Assembly (NCBI GenBank): GCA_032622095.1
Contig: CP136068.1
Coordinates: 159,545,465 to 159,609,464, forward strand
DNA: 64,000 nucleotides
Source: Siphonodentalium dalli
Taxonomy: Eukaryota; Mollusca; Scaphopoda; Gadilida; Siphonodentaliidae
Direction of reading: 5' to 3'
The notes under the pieces: generated by a model
The model's input: the letters and a program-made list of their open reading frames with translations, nothing else
Told to the model about the DNA's origin: nothing
Database searches by the model: none
Position numbers and translations under genes: made by a program
Shown: positions 46,038-58,330 of the stretch, in pieces
Layout: each line of letters opens with the position of its first letter
Position numbering within the stretch: position 1 is the first letter of the stretch

Positions 46038-46991
46038 TTCTGTTTATTATATGCTCCGCTCAGTTGACCCATGGGTCAACTGGAAAGAAGAGTAAAACGT
46101 ACGCATTTGTATACCCAAGCACAGCCATGGTAATGAGCTTGTGCATATAAATAGTTCCATTTTTCAGACAGATTTGTTGAGGGATAAAGAGGCTAACATC
46201 AGTATGTTTAACAGACACATATAATTGATCACATATTACAATTTGTTCAACCCCAACATGAACATTTAGCACTGCCTTCCACCAACAAAACCGAATCACT
46301 TTTAATTTTAGCGCGGATGGATACGAGGGAGATATCGATACCTACTAGACGGATAACGGTTTTTATCTGATGCAAAAATACTACTATTTGATAGCTTAGT
46401 ATATAATAAAAAATTTACTTGAACACATCGTAGATAGATCAACATTACGTACGACAAATACTAACATGTATATGCGTGGTGATGCAAACGTGGTTGTAGA
46501 CATGAATTGTATATCTGTTATTCTTTATCTAAAATGTTTAATATATGTAGGACAATAAAGATGTTGATGTTGTAGGTTGGTAAATGTGTGGCGTCAGGAT
46601 GATAACGTGCGGTGTGTGTACATATTTAGTGTAATTCAAATTCGGCCCACATCTGTTTTGTGTTAAGTGTTGTTTATTCTCCGTTCTTCAATGTTGACAG
46701 GTTAATTGTTTTTATCAGCTTGTTCGTTATGGTGTTGTGTTTTTGTTTTTTTTCTCAATGATGATTTAGCTTTTTCAAACTTGGCAATTTGTTTTATAAA
46801 CACAGTCCAACCAAATTGGAAACAACAACTTTCTGCCCAGATCAGGCCCGGCACATACCAATGCGTGCAAATTACGAAGCGGTAAGCATGAGAAAATATG
46901 GTGCATTAAAAGGCGGCAGACATGATAAATACGGTTTATAAGACAGTAAATATGAGCACCAATGGTATAATATTGATCACAGTCTACTCAC

Positions 46992-47275
46992 ACGTTTAGT
47001 AAACATCTTTCAAAGTCGTCACCAATCCTCAACAGTTTACAGTCGCATGGGCATCCCTCTGGGTCCACTTTTGGATTAATCCCTACCGAGTTCCAATCCC
47101 TCTCATTTAATTCTTGGCCGATCTGAGCCGGCATCAACATCCTCTTAAGTTCATTTATCCGTTCTCCGTTCATCCGAGTCTGCCATTTGACGTCGGGTTT
47201 CCGAGAATTGTGGCAGTCGACCGATTGTTCAGCCATAACCAGACACACGCACACAACAAGAAATAACTTCGCCAT
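46992..47275 (-). CDS. First exon of a small secreted Cys-rich protein
   Basis: On the minus strand an ATG at 47275-47273 with a good start context (CAAATGG) begins 94 codons. The first 20 residues are a clear signal peptide (MAKLFLVVCVCLVMAEQSVD), then comes a Lys/Arg-rich region with possible basic processing sites. The C-terminus is GCPCDCKLLRIGDDFERC. The donor GT|GTGAGT (phase 2) joins exon 43844-43924 without a frame break after a 3.07-kb intron. Upstream on this strand TATATATCATATATACC (about 47405-47425) could act as TATA region. I do not recognise the family. Secretion as a small peptide precursor is the plain reading. Confidence 0.65.
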
Positions 47276-48509
47276 TTGACCGCAGATAATATGAACGTCC
47301 GGGACTCAATGCAAGTAATTTACAAATAACTTATGGGTGATAGACGCAGTGCATTTATGTCTACTAGAATGTGCGCTGAGTGTTCCGGAAATGGAATAGT
47401 TGGTATATATGATATATAAGGAAGTAGTGTTTGTCATAAACTAAATGTCCATGTCGTTTGCATTGTGCATACGGTAAATAACTAAATTCGTGCATTTGTT
47501 GCATATATTATGTTGAGTATAAAATTAGATGGTCCAATAAATGGCTGGTCATTACACATTAAAGATTTGTCGACATAATTATGATAAATCTCAATGAACA
47601 ATGAAAGAAACACAGTAATTAAATCATTTGAATACTATAAAACACTAATGGTTACTACAGTAAAATACAAAGGAACGTTCATTTTACGATATGTGTATTA
47701 AACATAGTATATTGTGTTATGGTTTATGTCAGCATGGCAAAGTGGATATCAGACCTAATAACTTCAAACTGGGTGCATAGCACCACACCGACCCCCGGAC
47801 TAGCAGGAAAATACTAGTATGAAGGATCGACTGGTAACCGAGAGTCGCCCCTCGGCTATCTACAAGTCAACAAAGGATACAGGATAGTAAAATGGCAGAT
47901 CATTCTGCCGTTTTACATGTACTTTTTCACGTGATATGTGTATAACATAGTTGTTTGCATATCATGACGGAAAATGAACTTAGCTGTAGGACACATTCAA
48001 GATATGGGGCTATTGCCCAATGTGTACAGGTACAGGTTTCCCCGTCCATAATGATACAAAATTTGTGAGGCATGATCATCCAGGAAATGATTAACTGAAC
48101 GCTCTTCATTTAGCATCAGCCAATGATATTGCGTGTGGTTTGTTTAGATTATAGATTATAATTTTGTATCTGATCCTTTAAAATATATCAATTTATAGTG
48201 TACATAATATTTCCAGTAAATGAACGCATAGGCGAGTATGCCACTAACATAGGGGTGATCGCAATTAAGGTGAGATAAAGTACTGTAGTCAAACAACAGG
48301 TACAGCTAAATTCGATACAATATGTATTAACCTTGTCCACAAAAGCCATTCTAAACATTAAACTTTACAACAAACGTTGATAAGTTGCGGCGACCTCCCA
48401 CCTGTCTGGGAATTGAAGAAGTCATATGGTAATAATTAATTGGTCCAGTTAAGTGTTACGATATGACATCTCCAATGACAAATGCTTAGCTATACAACTT
48501 TCGCTTTCG
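47276..48509. other. No gene recognised
   Basis: Contains the presumed 5' region of the minus-strand secreted-protein gene. A segment near 47499-47565 (GAGTATAAAATTAGATGGTC + CAATAAATGGC) has a diverged relative at 60478-60545, indicating another dispersed repeat. Confidence 0.4.
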
Positions 48510-48765
48510 AGATTTGCATGGACATCTCTCTCCAAGATGGTCGCTTGACTTATTTCTACTTATCTTAACACACACACTGTCGTGAGTTGGCTCATTTGTG
48601 TAATTGTCCGCAAACATCCTGCTTAGAATCGCCTCATTATGAGTCGATAATTTGAATGAAGCGCCCTCATTTTCAGCACATTTTCGACTCAAAATGAAGA
48701 GATTCTAACAGATTATCGACCTAAAATACTTAAGCAGATAATGTGCGGGTTTCGGAGAACAGGCT
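48510..48765 (-). repeat. Dispersed repeat family 3, copy 3
   Basis: Inverted relative of 19365-19680: contains CGTGAGTTGGCTCATTTGTG, ATTATGAGTCGATAAT, and near its right end GCAGATAATGTGCGGGTTTC + GGAGAACAG. Confidence 0.65.
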
Positions 48766-50570
48766 GAAATTACATCCAAGGGTTGCATTGTCAATATACT
48801 GTCAACAAGCTGAGTCTTCGAAGATCAACTAGCAGATAAATACTTGAGCGAATGATATTGTATCGTCGTATATCAACCAGCGACATGCATGTAGCTGCTT
48901 CTCGTTGTCTCCATATTTCCTGTTGGATGTTTAATATGTTAATCATAACGCCTGACATATTTGAGTGGTCACTATTGAGAAATAAGACCCCATGTTTTCC
49001 GGCGTTGAAAGCACATCACGCAATCTTTACCCTATATATAATAGCTACCAGTTTCATGTCAAACGTTGACCATGCATGTAGTTATTTATTGTTTATGAAA
49101 TCTGCACGTGATAAATCCATTAGCCTGTATTAAGGGACCAATACGTTGAGCATTGTTTATACACACTATTATAGAAGGGATCAGATGATCAGCATATGCA
49201 TTTTGTATTCGGTGAATGAACGACATACATGTATCGAAAACAGACGTACTGCCCGTTCTCCATTTCTATCTCCTATACTGGTATTCGGTCATTCAACACA
49301 GGAGTCAATTATTTCGTTAGATGTTGATTTCGTGTTTGAGACAAACCACAAAATCAACGAATAACGGACGCCCCACGAATTAAAAAGGATTGTACAGTAA
49401 TCACGGGGTCGCACCTGCCCCGTGAGGACTGGTTCACATTCAGTTTTGGACTTGGTGCGTATTCGCCAATGTCACGGTGCGCTCTTGCATTTTCGGAAAC
49501 GGACAAGACATTGCAGAAAATGCTAAACATTTCTATCGTTATCAGGAATACTATATATGTGTGAGCGTTCATCGATAGCTGTTGCTATGGATAACAATAC
49601 TAGCCATTTATTTTATCATTGTTCGTTGACCATAATATCGAACCGATCAGTAAGATTTGTTGATTATATTCCCAATGTGTTTTAAATGTTCGCTACAAAA
49701 GCAGACTTTCCAAGCTGATTTTCGGTAATATTTCATCGAGACGATTCCTGCTTGTCCTAATCCGATATGAAATGTCATATTCCAAAGGTATTCGCAGCAC
49801 ATGCGTCTTTTATGTGTAAGTCAAGCATGCCCCAGTGCGAATTTTCGATGCTAAGGTTCGCATTCTGCAAAATTTGATAGGCACCGGTGCGCATTTTGAA
49901 TAGCTCGAGCGATCAATTGCGGACATACTTGTTACTAAGCGGATACCATGCACCTCATGCATTTATTGTTGTTATATTAGCTATTGTATGTAGAGTGTAT
50001 GTATTTGTCCGGCAGATAAAAAAGCCTCTTTATGTCCAGAATATAACCACAATTATGGCCCGTGGCGTTAGAACGTTGTCCCGAAGATTCACTGATTGGA
50101 GGTAGACAGTAAGACCAGTAAGGGGTAACAACTGAGGGTTTCTTGAGTTGTGTGCATTATTCCTATTTCGAGGTGTATAGTTTCGTACATTTTAGATATG
50201 TGCACGTTCCTGTCGATATGTTAAAATGTGTTTAAATATGTTATAAAATGGCTCATTTCCCCCCTTTTACCAATTCCTGTCTTGCTTATTTTTTAGAGCA
50301 AATTCAGTTGTTCTTATTGGCAACATTTATATTTTTTATCCGAGTCTGTAGTATCTTCAATATGCTTGACTCTCATTTGAGAGCGCTTTCCACACCTGGT
50401 TTTGAATTTGCTGGCCCATAGATCACAGAGAAAGAGACACTCTCGGCTCCGTGTCTCGTGTTGTGATTTAATTTTTTGCTCATAGGCGTCGCCGAACTGT
50501 TTATCACATTGGTCAACACTCAATACTCAACACGACGAAATTTCCCCTCGTGGAAAAGTACTACTTCGCT
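48766..50570. other. No gene recognised
   Basis: Only short frames without recognisable domains or splice support. Positions 50521-50560 are the complement of 53165-53210, part of the fragment duplications around the satellite. Confidence 0.4.
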
Positions 50571-50578
50571 GATTTTAT

Positions 50579-50661
50579 ACGTGTGTTTATTTTTGGGCGT
50601 ACGGCGAGTTTCTTATTATTCCTAAATCTCATACCACCCGGCTTGATCATAGTTACATGGG
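50579..50661 (+). repeat. Left copy of inverted flank, with progenitor of the 31-bp satellite
   Basis: TTTTTGGGCGTACGGCGAGT, TTCTTATTATTCCTAAA and CTCATACCACCCGGCTTG match the complement of 54190-54255. The last part, CCACCCGGCTTGATCATAGT + TACATGGGG, is one complete satellite unit standing about 270 bp before the array. Confidence 0.8.
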
Positions 50662-50699
50662 GGCATTAACCCTTTCAGTGCCAGGTCCGATTTTTGTAT

Positions 50700-50790
50700 C
50701 AACCCATATACCCTGTGCCAATGCATTCCCTTATATATGCGAGTCGACCATAGGTCGCCTCGCATATATAAGAGAATGCATTGGCCTAAC
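50700..50790. repeat. Solitary 75-bp hairpin module
   Basis: CCCTGTGCCAATGCATTCCC + TTATATATGCGAG... and the complementary arm ending GAGAATGCATTGGCC. Preceded by TTAACCCTTTCAGTGCCAGG at 50667, a TTAA/CCCTTT start reminiscent of the piggyBac-like ends. A matching right end was not found. Confidence 0.75.
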
Positions 50791-50927
50791 AATTTTTCAT
50801 CATTTGTTATTATGTTTTACAATTTTAATAAATTTTAATAAATTTGTTCTTATATTCTTTAACATACTTATCTTGTAGGTTTAGTGCCAGGGAATCTTAC
50901 GTTTTTCATGGGCATCAAAATTATTAC

Positions 50928-52940
50928 TATACCACCCGGCTTGATCATAGTTACATGGGGTACCACCCGGCTTGATCATAGTTACATGGGGTACACCCGG
51001 CTTGATCATAGTTACATGGGGTACCACCCGGCTTGATCATAGTTGCATGGGGTACCACCCGGCTTGATCATAGTTACATGGGGTACCACCGGCTTGATCA
51101 TAGTTACATGGGGTACCACCGGCTTGATCATAGTTACATGGGGTACCACCCGGTTTGATCATAGTTACATGGGGTACCACCGGCTTGATCATAGTTACAT
51201 GGGGTACCACCCGGTTTGATCATAGTTACATGGGGTACCACCCGGTTTGATCATAGTTACATGGGGTACCACCCGGTTTGATCATAGTTACATGGGGAAC
51301 CACCCGGTTTGATCAAAGTTGCATGGGGTACCACCCGGTTTGATCATAGTTACATGGGGTACCACCCGGCTTGATCATAGTTACATGGGGTACCACCCGG
51401 CTTGATCATAGTTACATGGGGTACCACCGGGCTTGATCATAGTTACATGGGGTACCACCCGGCTTGATCATAGTTACATGGGGTACCACCCGGCTTGATC
51501 ATAGTTACATGGGGTACCACCCGACTTGATCATAGTTATATGGGGTACCACCCGGTTTGATCATAGTTACATGGTGTACCACCCGGTTTGATCATAGTTA
51601 CATGGGGAACACCCGGCTTGATCATAGTTACATGGGGTACCTCCCGGCTTGATCATAGTTACATGGGGTACCACCGGATTGATCATAGTTACAAGGGGTA
51701 CCACCCGGCTTGATCATAGTTACATGGGGTACCACCCGGCTTGATCATAGTTACATGGTGTACCACCCGGCTTGATCATACTTACATGGGGTACCACCCG
51801 GCTTGATAATAGTTACATGGGGTACCACCCGGCTTGATCATAGTTACATGGGGTACCACCCGGCTTGATCATAGTTACATGGTGTACCACCCGGCTTGAT
51901 CATAGTTACATGGGGTACCACCCGGTTTGATCATAGTTACATGGGGTACCACCCTGCTTGATCATAGTTACATGGGGTACCACCCGGCTTGATCATAGTT
52001 ACATGGGGTACCACCGGGCTTGATCATAGTTACATGGGGTACCACCCGGCTTGATCATAGTTACATGGGGTACCACCCGGCTTGATCATAGTTACATGGG
52101 GTACCACCCGGTTTGATCATAGTTACATGGGGTACCACCCGGCTTGATCATAGTTACATGGGGTACCACCCGGCTTGATCATAGTTACATGGGGTACCAC
52201 CGGCTTGGTCATAGTTACATGGGGTACCACCCGGCTTGATCATAGTTACATGGGGTACTACCCGGTTTGATCATAGTTACATGGGGTACCACCCGGTTTG
52301 ATCATAGTTATATGGGGTACCACCCGGTTTGATCATAGTTACATGGGGTACCACCCGGCTTGATCATAGTTACATGGGGTACCACCCGGTTTGATCATAG
52401 TTACATGGGGTACCACCCGGTTTGATCATAGTTACATGGGGTACCACCCGGTTTGATCATAGTTACATGGGGTACCACCCGGTTTGATCATAGTTAAATG
52501 GGGTACCACCCAGCTTGATCATAGTTACATGGGGTACCACCCGGCTTGATCATAGTTATATGGGGTACCACCCGGTTTGATCATAGTTATATGGGGTACC
52601 ACCCGGCTTGATCATAGTTACATGGGGTACCACCCGGTTTGATCATAGTTATATGGGGTACCACCCGGCTTGATCATAGTTACATGGGGTACCACCCGGC
52701 TTGATCATAGTTACATGGGGTACCACCCGGTTTGATCATATTTACATGGGGTACCACCCGGTTTGATCATAGTTACATGGGGTACCACCCGGTTTGATCA
52801 TAGTTATATGGGGTACCACCCGGCTTGATCATAGTTACATGGAGTACCACCCGGTTGTTTATCATAGTTACATGGGGTACCACCCGGCTGGATCATAGTT
52901 ACATGGGGTACCACCCGGTTTGATCATATTTATATGGGGG
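50928..52940. repeat. Minisatellite, 31-bp unit, about 65 copies (2.0 kb)
   Basis: Unit TACCACCCGGCTTGATCATA + GTTACATGGGG, containing the palindromes TGATCA and GGTACC. Variants (GGTTTGATC for GGCTTGATC, TATATGG for TACATGG, loss of one C in CCACCCGG) are interspersed in runs, as expected from unequal exchange. No spacers separate the units, so this is not a CRISPR array. Confidence 0.97.
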
Positions 52941-53215
52941 CATATTTTGAAATAGTTTATTACGTCATGCTTGGAATGCCGCGTCGTTGTAGAAATGAAA
53001 TACAACATTATTATTATTATTTATCGATGGTGATGAATTACAAAGACCTATTATCTGAATGTGGAGGTTCTTTGGAGCGTTTGGTGGTCGAAGGTAATTG
53101 GTTATCAATAGCTCTGCATTATGCTAACACACACTTTAAAATCGCGACTAAAAATCAGCGAAGTAATACTTTTCCACGTGGGGAATTTTCGTCGTGTTGA
53201 GTATTGAGTGGTGAG
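52941..53215 (+). pseudogene. Fused fragments of a sequence at 54532-55362
   Basis: 52941-52996 matches 54534-54590 (TTATTACGTCATGCTTGGAA + TGCCGCGTCG). The rest (53035-53215) matches 55190-55362 (GAGCGTTTGGTGGTCGA, ATAGCTCTGCATTATGCTAA, TTCGTCGTGTTGAGTAT), with the part in between deleted. The 88-residue open frame 52934-53200 results from this fusion and has no known domain. Confidence 0.55.
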
Positions 53216-53269
53216 TATCCTCTACTCTGCATGTGTGAATTGGGGGTTCGTGTGCCCTCTTGTGTCAGT

Positions 53270-53670
53270 TTAACCCTTTACACAACAGAAGGGCCCTGTG
53301 CCAATGCATTCTCTTATATAAGCGAGTCGACCATAGATCGCCTCGCATATATAAGAGAATGCATTGGCTTAACACATTAAAAATTATAAAATTGTTAAAG
53401 AATGTAAGAAAAAATGGTAAAAAGTGTTAAAAAAAGATTTTTTTTTAGGCCAATGCATTCTCTTATATATGCGAGGCGACCTATGGTCGACTCGCATATA
53501 TAAGAGAATGCATTGGCACAGGGCATAACTGTAACTATTACAATGTGGTCAAGGAGCCGGTTCCAATGATATCCATATTTGTATGGTTCTATTGAGACAG
53601 ACCGAAGATATTTTAGGCTGTTGAAGCTTTATTTGGCCGGTTTTGGCCGGTTTGTTGGGTAAATGGTTAA
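53270..53670. mobile_element. piggyBac-like MITE, complete copy 4 (401 bp)
   Basis: TTAA at 53270-53273 and 53667-53670, with ends CCCTTTACACAACAGAAGGG and GGTTTGTTGGGTAAATGG. Two hairpin modules at 53299-53368 and 53448-53517. Orientation as at 34308. Single-base decay in both terminal repeats. Confidence 0.88.
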
Positions 53671-54189
53671 GTTTACAATGCTTGGTGTAGTTTTGTAGTT
53701 TCATTCCTCACATGGAAACGCGGTTGCATATATTGGTGGCCAGGCACATGGGTTCGGTCAGGTGGAGATTCTGGTAGCCAGAGGAGAGGCGTTTGTTTCA
53801 GTTAATTGCCAATGGCGAGGATAGGTTCAAACATATTTCTGAATCCTCCATATAAATCGATGATACTTCCGCACTCCAGAATAAATTCTGAAAAGAGGAT
53901 ATATAAAAGTTTAGGTCAAATAAACTCTTAAATAGAAATGAAATTTATCACGAGTAATCCGTGATATGTGGTGTTGCTGTTACTGTACCACAACTAGCAA
54001 TAGGGAATGTGTCGAAATGACTGCGAAGAATGTGTTTACTGATACAGAATATGCAGCTAAATCACAATGCATCGGCTCGGAACTGGGGCATTTGATCGGG
54101 TGCGAACAAAAATGACAACATAAGATCAGAGGGGCACCATAGCATTTTCGACTCATTAAATGAAACGTCTCTTGTGACGTAGGCGTGAA

Positions 54190-54255
54190 GCCGGGTGGTA
54201 TGAGGTTTAGGAATAATAAGAAACGCGCCGTACGCCCAAAAAATGAACACACGTG
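54190..54255 (-). repeat. Right copy of inverted flank around the satellite region
   Basis: Complement of 50579-50643, with about 65 bp matching. The CCGGGTGGTATGAG here is the same border from which the satellite unit derives on the left side. Confidence 0.8.
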
Positions 54256-54718
54256 GTTGGTGTGTATTTTGCAATTAGTCGGAAAATGCATTGAGTAATC
54301 GATGTTTTGAAAATATGACGAGTACACATTTTTCAACTAAAACCTCAAATTAACTATTGGATCGATATATCCATAACTAATTTTACTCATCGCAATGTAG
54401 GAGACACCATCTTAGAGTTTGTATCAGTCAACGATATTCATACCTGATTATTCTTTCGCATCTTGTTGTATTTTTTACTATTTCTAAATACTACGATTCG
54501 CACGAACATTTACTACGGCAGGAATGCAGTGCATATTTTGAAATGGTTTATTACGTCATGCTTGGAATGCCGCGTCGTTGTAGAAATGAAATATAATGGA
54601 CACATTCAGAGACGTACATCCGTTAGGATTTTATCGTCGGCTTTTCAAAGAGACTAGGTCAGACTGTGATGGCAGTGATGGACCTATATTCATCTAGTCT
54701 ACTGCAGTAGCTACCTGG

Positions 54719-55018
54719 GTGACATCTGTCGGCATCTGCGGTTGTGGTCTGTCAGTGGACACGAGCGTGGAGGGCTATTCGTGGTCCATTCCGGAAGCAC
54801 AGTGGGAAGGAGATGGGCGTCTCTCCGCTCTCTTCTGGGTCCACTTGGCCCTCCAATCGAAGTCCTTGAGACGGCGTGACGGAACCCTTTTATTCCTCAA
54901 ACAATCGACCGAGTGGAAGCCGTTCAGAGCATGCAGTATTTGTTCTCGGTGGGGATTAAAGATGAACAAATTGTCCATCGAGGCCAGACAGAAAATCCGG
55001 ATTCACCCTGGCGGCTAA
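54719..55018 (+). other. Unassigned open segment
   Basis: 99 codons, GC-richer than the surroundings and open on the opposite strand as well (54775-54978). It contains CGCG and CSIC but no domain I recognise. It could be a remnant of a mobile-element gene or an exon of the same locus as 55394-55573. Weak. Confidence 0.2.
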
Positions 55019-55393
55019 GCTCTCTCGAGCGTCCACACGACCCAAGTACGGATCTGCACGGATTTTTAATTCAGATTTAGTATGTGTTTTCAAAGAATAA
55101 AACTGATGATTATTTATATTGTTTTCATTTTATCGACAGGCGAATCACCATCGAGTCTATTTACACTATTTCCCACGCGGACAATTTCGGGTTATCAATC
55201 ACGACCGGAATTTGGCCTATTATCTGAACGTGGAGCGTTTGGTGGTCGACGGTAATAGGTTATCAATAGCTCTGCATTATGCTAACAAACACTTTAAAAC
55301 TGATACTGAAAATCGGCGAATTAAAACTTGTCCACGCGGTGAATATTCGTCGTGTTGAGTATCCACTACAATTCCTAACCTTTTGCCCACCAG

Positions 55394-55573
55394 CCTCAAT
55401 TGTTTTTGAGTTGTCCAACCCCCGATGGAGACAAGCGAATCCTGGTATCTCGATTTCCCACAAAATGTGTCAATGTGAGATAGAACCTTTTGGTCAACAC
55501 GACGATGTGATGATATACCACTCAAGCCACGGGCGTCTATATGCGAGGGAAAATCAGGCTCCGTCGAATAAAG
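55394..55573 (+). CDS. Isolated exon of an extracellular (possibly CUB-like) domain
   Basis: A 180-bp exon (acceptor TTTTGCCCACCAG, donor AAAG|GTAATG), phase 1 at both ends, 60 codons. It encodes SIVFELSNPRWRQANPG, then KMCQCEIEPFGQHDDVMIYH, SSHGRLYARE. The pattern of alternating hydrophobic strands with C-x-C and a D-D-V-x-I-Y strand resembles half of a CUB-type beta-sandwich, but this is only a visual impression. Neighbouring sequence at 55134-55250 (after TTTTATCGACAG) may be a preceding exon. The rest of the gene is not identified. The LINE on the other strand begins 180 bp downstream. Confidence 0.45.
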
Positions 55574-55751
55574 GTAATGCGGATTGTATTACTACGACAT
55601 TTGAAACTATGTATATACAACAGTCTCAATCATCGTCTTCCCACCAGCATATTGGTTAATATCATATCAGATATATTTCTCAGACGTACATGTACGCCGC
55701 TCTGACCTTTGTCCGGCTATGAAATAAATATATATATGTGTATGTTCGATT

Positions 55752-57100
55752 GCTAATCATAGTCATAGCGCAGATGCGAAAACTTGGCGTCTAGTAGATT
55801 TTTTAAATCACTGATATGCTCTGCCTCTACGACAAACCGTGGTAGTATGTTTAATATGTTCAACACTCTCTGGGTAAAGTAGTGGAGCCTCACATCCATT
55901 GAGCGTATGTTTATCTGAAATTTGTATGTATGTACGTTCACGGTTTGTTGGTCTGAACAGTGTGTTCGTGTCTATTTTGTATGCTTGATTCGATATCTTG
56001 TACGTTTCGATCAGCCATACATGTACTTCATAGACATCAAACCCAGTTCCACTAATCTTTCTCTGTAAGATAGGCTGCGAGAGTTTGGTACCAGTCGGGT
56101 GGCTCTCATTTGAACGTTCTCTATTGCCTTTGGGTGTTTAATCAAGTTGGTAATTATTACGCCGTTGCCGTACTCCAGTATATGTCTAATGAGTGATCGA
56201 ATAAGAGGCACTATTATACCTTTCTCTAAGAATGTGAAGGATTTCCATACTCTGCCAAGTATTCGATTGGCTTTCTTCACAGCGTGGTAGATATAAGTAA
56301 CGATGGACAGTTTTTATCTATGTATATCTCAAGATCGTTTTCGTTTTTCCATGGTGCAGTCATGGGTCGGTCTGGATCATCAGTCATGTGTTACATTAAA
56401 TTTGGGTTATTGAAGCCGAAATGAATTACATTTTTTTTTTTGGAATTGAATTGCATTTGCCACTGTGATAATCATCGGCAAACGGAATCTATATCAGATT
56501 GTAGGCTGGGATTGCCTATTATCCTGGTATGATCTGCAAATATCTTACAGGGACTGATACTTCAGTTGGCAGGTCATTTATGAATGATATGAATAACACA
56601 TGTCCCAAAAAAACTTTGTGGAACGCCACTGGTTCCATCAGCCCATTCCACGAGAAATACCTTGATCCATTGTAGCACATTCCGCTTACCCAATAGGCTG
56701 CTATTTTCTTGAGTAAACGCTCGTGGGGAAAAGAATACACAACGGCACATTTAACTCGTTGGCACACTATTTCAGCACTCTTACTGGTATATCGTCGGGT
56801 CCGTGGCTTTTATATGGATTTGATCTCAGTAGGCTATTTCTAACGGCTTCCGGGGTTATTGCTAAATCCGTGATACATGTCTCGTGTTGTTTCTTGATGT
56901 TTGGTTGAGATAATTTGTCTTCTACTGTGAAGAATTTCGAGAAAAAATCATTGAATACTCCTGCCTTTTCGATATCGCTCGTTGCAATTTCATTCGTGGC
57001 TATGTCTCGTAAATCAGCAACTCCTTGTTTGTGTGCGGACTTGCTTCGAACATATGCCCAGAATGCTTTAGGGTTTGTTTTCGATGTTATTTGCTAAATT
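55752..57100 (-). pseudogene. CR1/Jockey-type LINE reverse transcriptase, decayed
   Basis: Read on the minus strand from 57100 down, with several frame changes. The N-terminal part (about 57090-56800) has KAFWAYVRSKHKQG and PDDIPVRVL-type motifs. The middle (56767-56519) reads LLKKIAAYWVSG...GHVLFISFINDLP. The catalytic box reads F-A-D-H instead of F-A-D-D. The 56280-56011 block reads KKANRILGRVWKSF...LIRSLIRHILEYGN...RATRLVP...LSYRERLVELGL. The C-terminus (55941-55753) reads YFTQRVLNILNILPRFVVEA. This is the reverse transcriptase and C-terminal region typical of CR1-like elements. The loss of a catalytic Asp and the frameshifts make it inactive. No endonuclease part is visible. Confidence 0.8.
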
Positions 57101-58330
57101 CAGAACAGTGATGTTGCCAAGGATGTGCCCTTTTCCAACGATGCATAGCACGACATCGTGTGTTAAGCCGGTGCTTAGTTATTGCGTTTTGTAATAACGC
57201 GCATGCTTTTGAGCGGCATTTAATTTCCCTCCAGACAAATGGCTTAACAAATATGCACCTAACAGGCGGACAGTTTCAATAAATTCCCACCCCGCAAAGA
57301 ATTGGCGGCACAAACATTTCAGCGGCATATCATTTCGCTCGAGATAAATAATTGAACCAGTTTAGCCTAACACGGCGAGATGCTTTCGCAGTTTGCGTCG
57401 CGCGAAAGGAATTGGTCGGCTGCCAGTTACTCCAATCAACATCACATTGCAAGGATGTTTTTGAAATCGTTTATCAGCGATGAAGTACGATTCGATGTCC
57501 ATCTTAACATGTGTCGACATGGTGGGAGAAGTCGAGATCGGACATCAACCAAATTTGTTGTCAAGTTGATGTGGGGGGGGGCTTATATGACCTTGACCTT
57601 GACCCTAAAATGACCTTGACCTTTGTTAAAAGACATCGCACTGAAAGGGCTATTTTGCTAGACATGTGTTGCGATGTACGCGCTTATGTCAATATTCAGA
57701 GGCCTCGTATAGCTATCCTTGATAAATATATCAAGGAGGCTCAGACAGACGAACAGATACATGGGACTACGATAACAATTTGACATTGACCTCCATATAG
57801 ACTAACATAGGAGACGAGTGAAATTGTGGGTAAAAATCGCGATTTGGAGATACTCATGTTAACAGGTGCTCTATATTGAATACAATGTGTTCTGTCCCGT
57901 GTCACACAGACCCGACCCAATGAACTATATAACGTACATAGTGCCACCGAGACCTGCCATATTCCACATATACAAGTAATTTGCACCATGCCCGTTCCAA
58001 CTGGGGTGATGCTTAATTTGGCATCGAGAATGTTCCCAGTGAATCACCTCCAAAACAAAGTAACTGGATCCGATTAAGCATCGTGTGTGGTTGCCCAGCT
58101 TCGTGTCATGTATGATCATATTATAAATAATTAAGTTTCTCTTCTTCTGGTGGGCATAGGAAAAGCGTCACGTCTTCTCTCCAAGCAACATTGTCACCAA
58201 CTCATCTAGAGCCTCCTCTGGTGATCTAATTGATCCCCATCTGGTGATTATTGATCGCATGATGAATCATCATTGATGTGTCATGTGCTGATGAGGTGAT
58301 CAGAAGTGCACAGGGCCAAATTTTCGAGTA
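57101..58330. other. No gene recognised
   Basis: Includes a short TGACCTTGACC repeat (57588-57622), similar to words in the Helitron-like elements, and small frames with no domain. Possible remnant of a TE at 57540-57800. Confidence 0.4.

Noticed and set aside
50928..52940. CRISPR-like regular 31-bp repeats
   Set aside because: Units are contiguous without unique spacers, the context is eukaryotic with introns and MITEs, and variants spread as in unequal exchange. It is a minisatellite.
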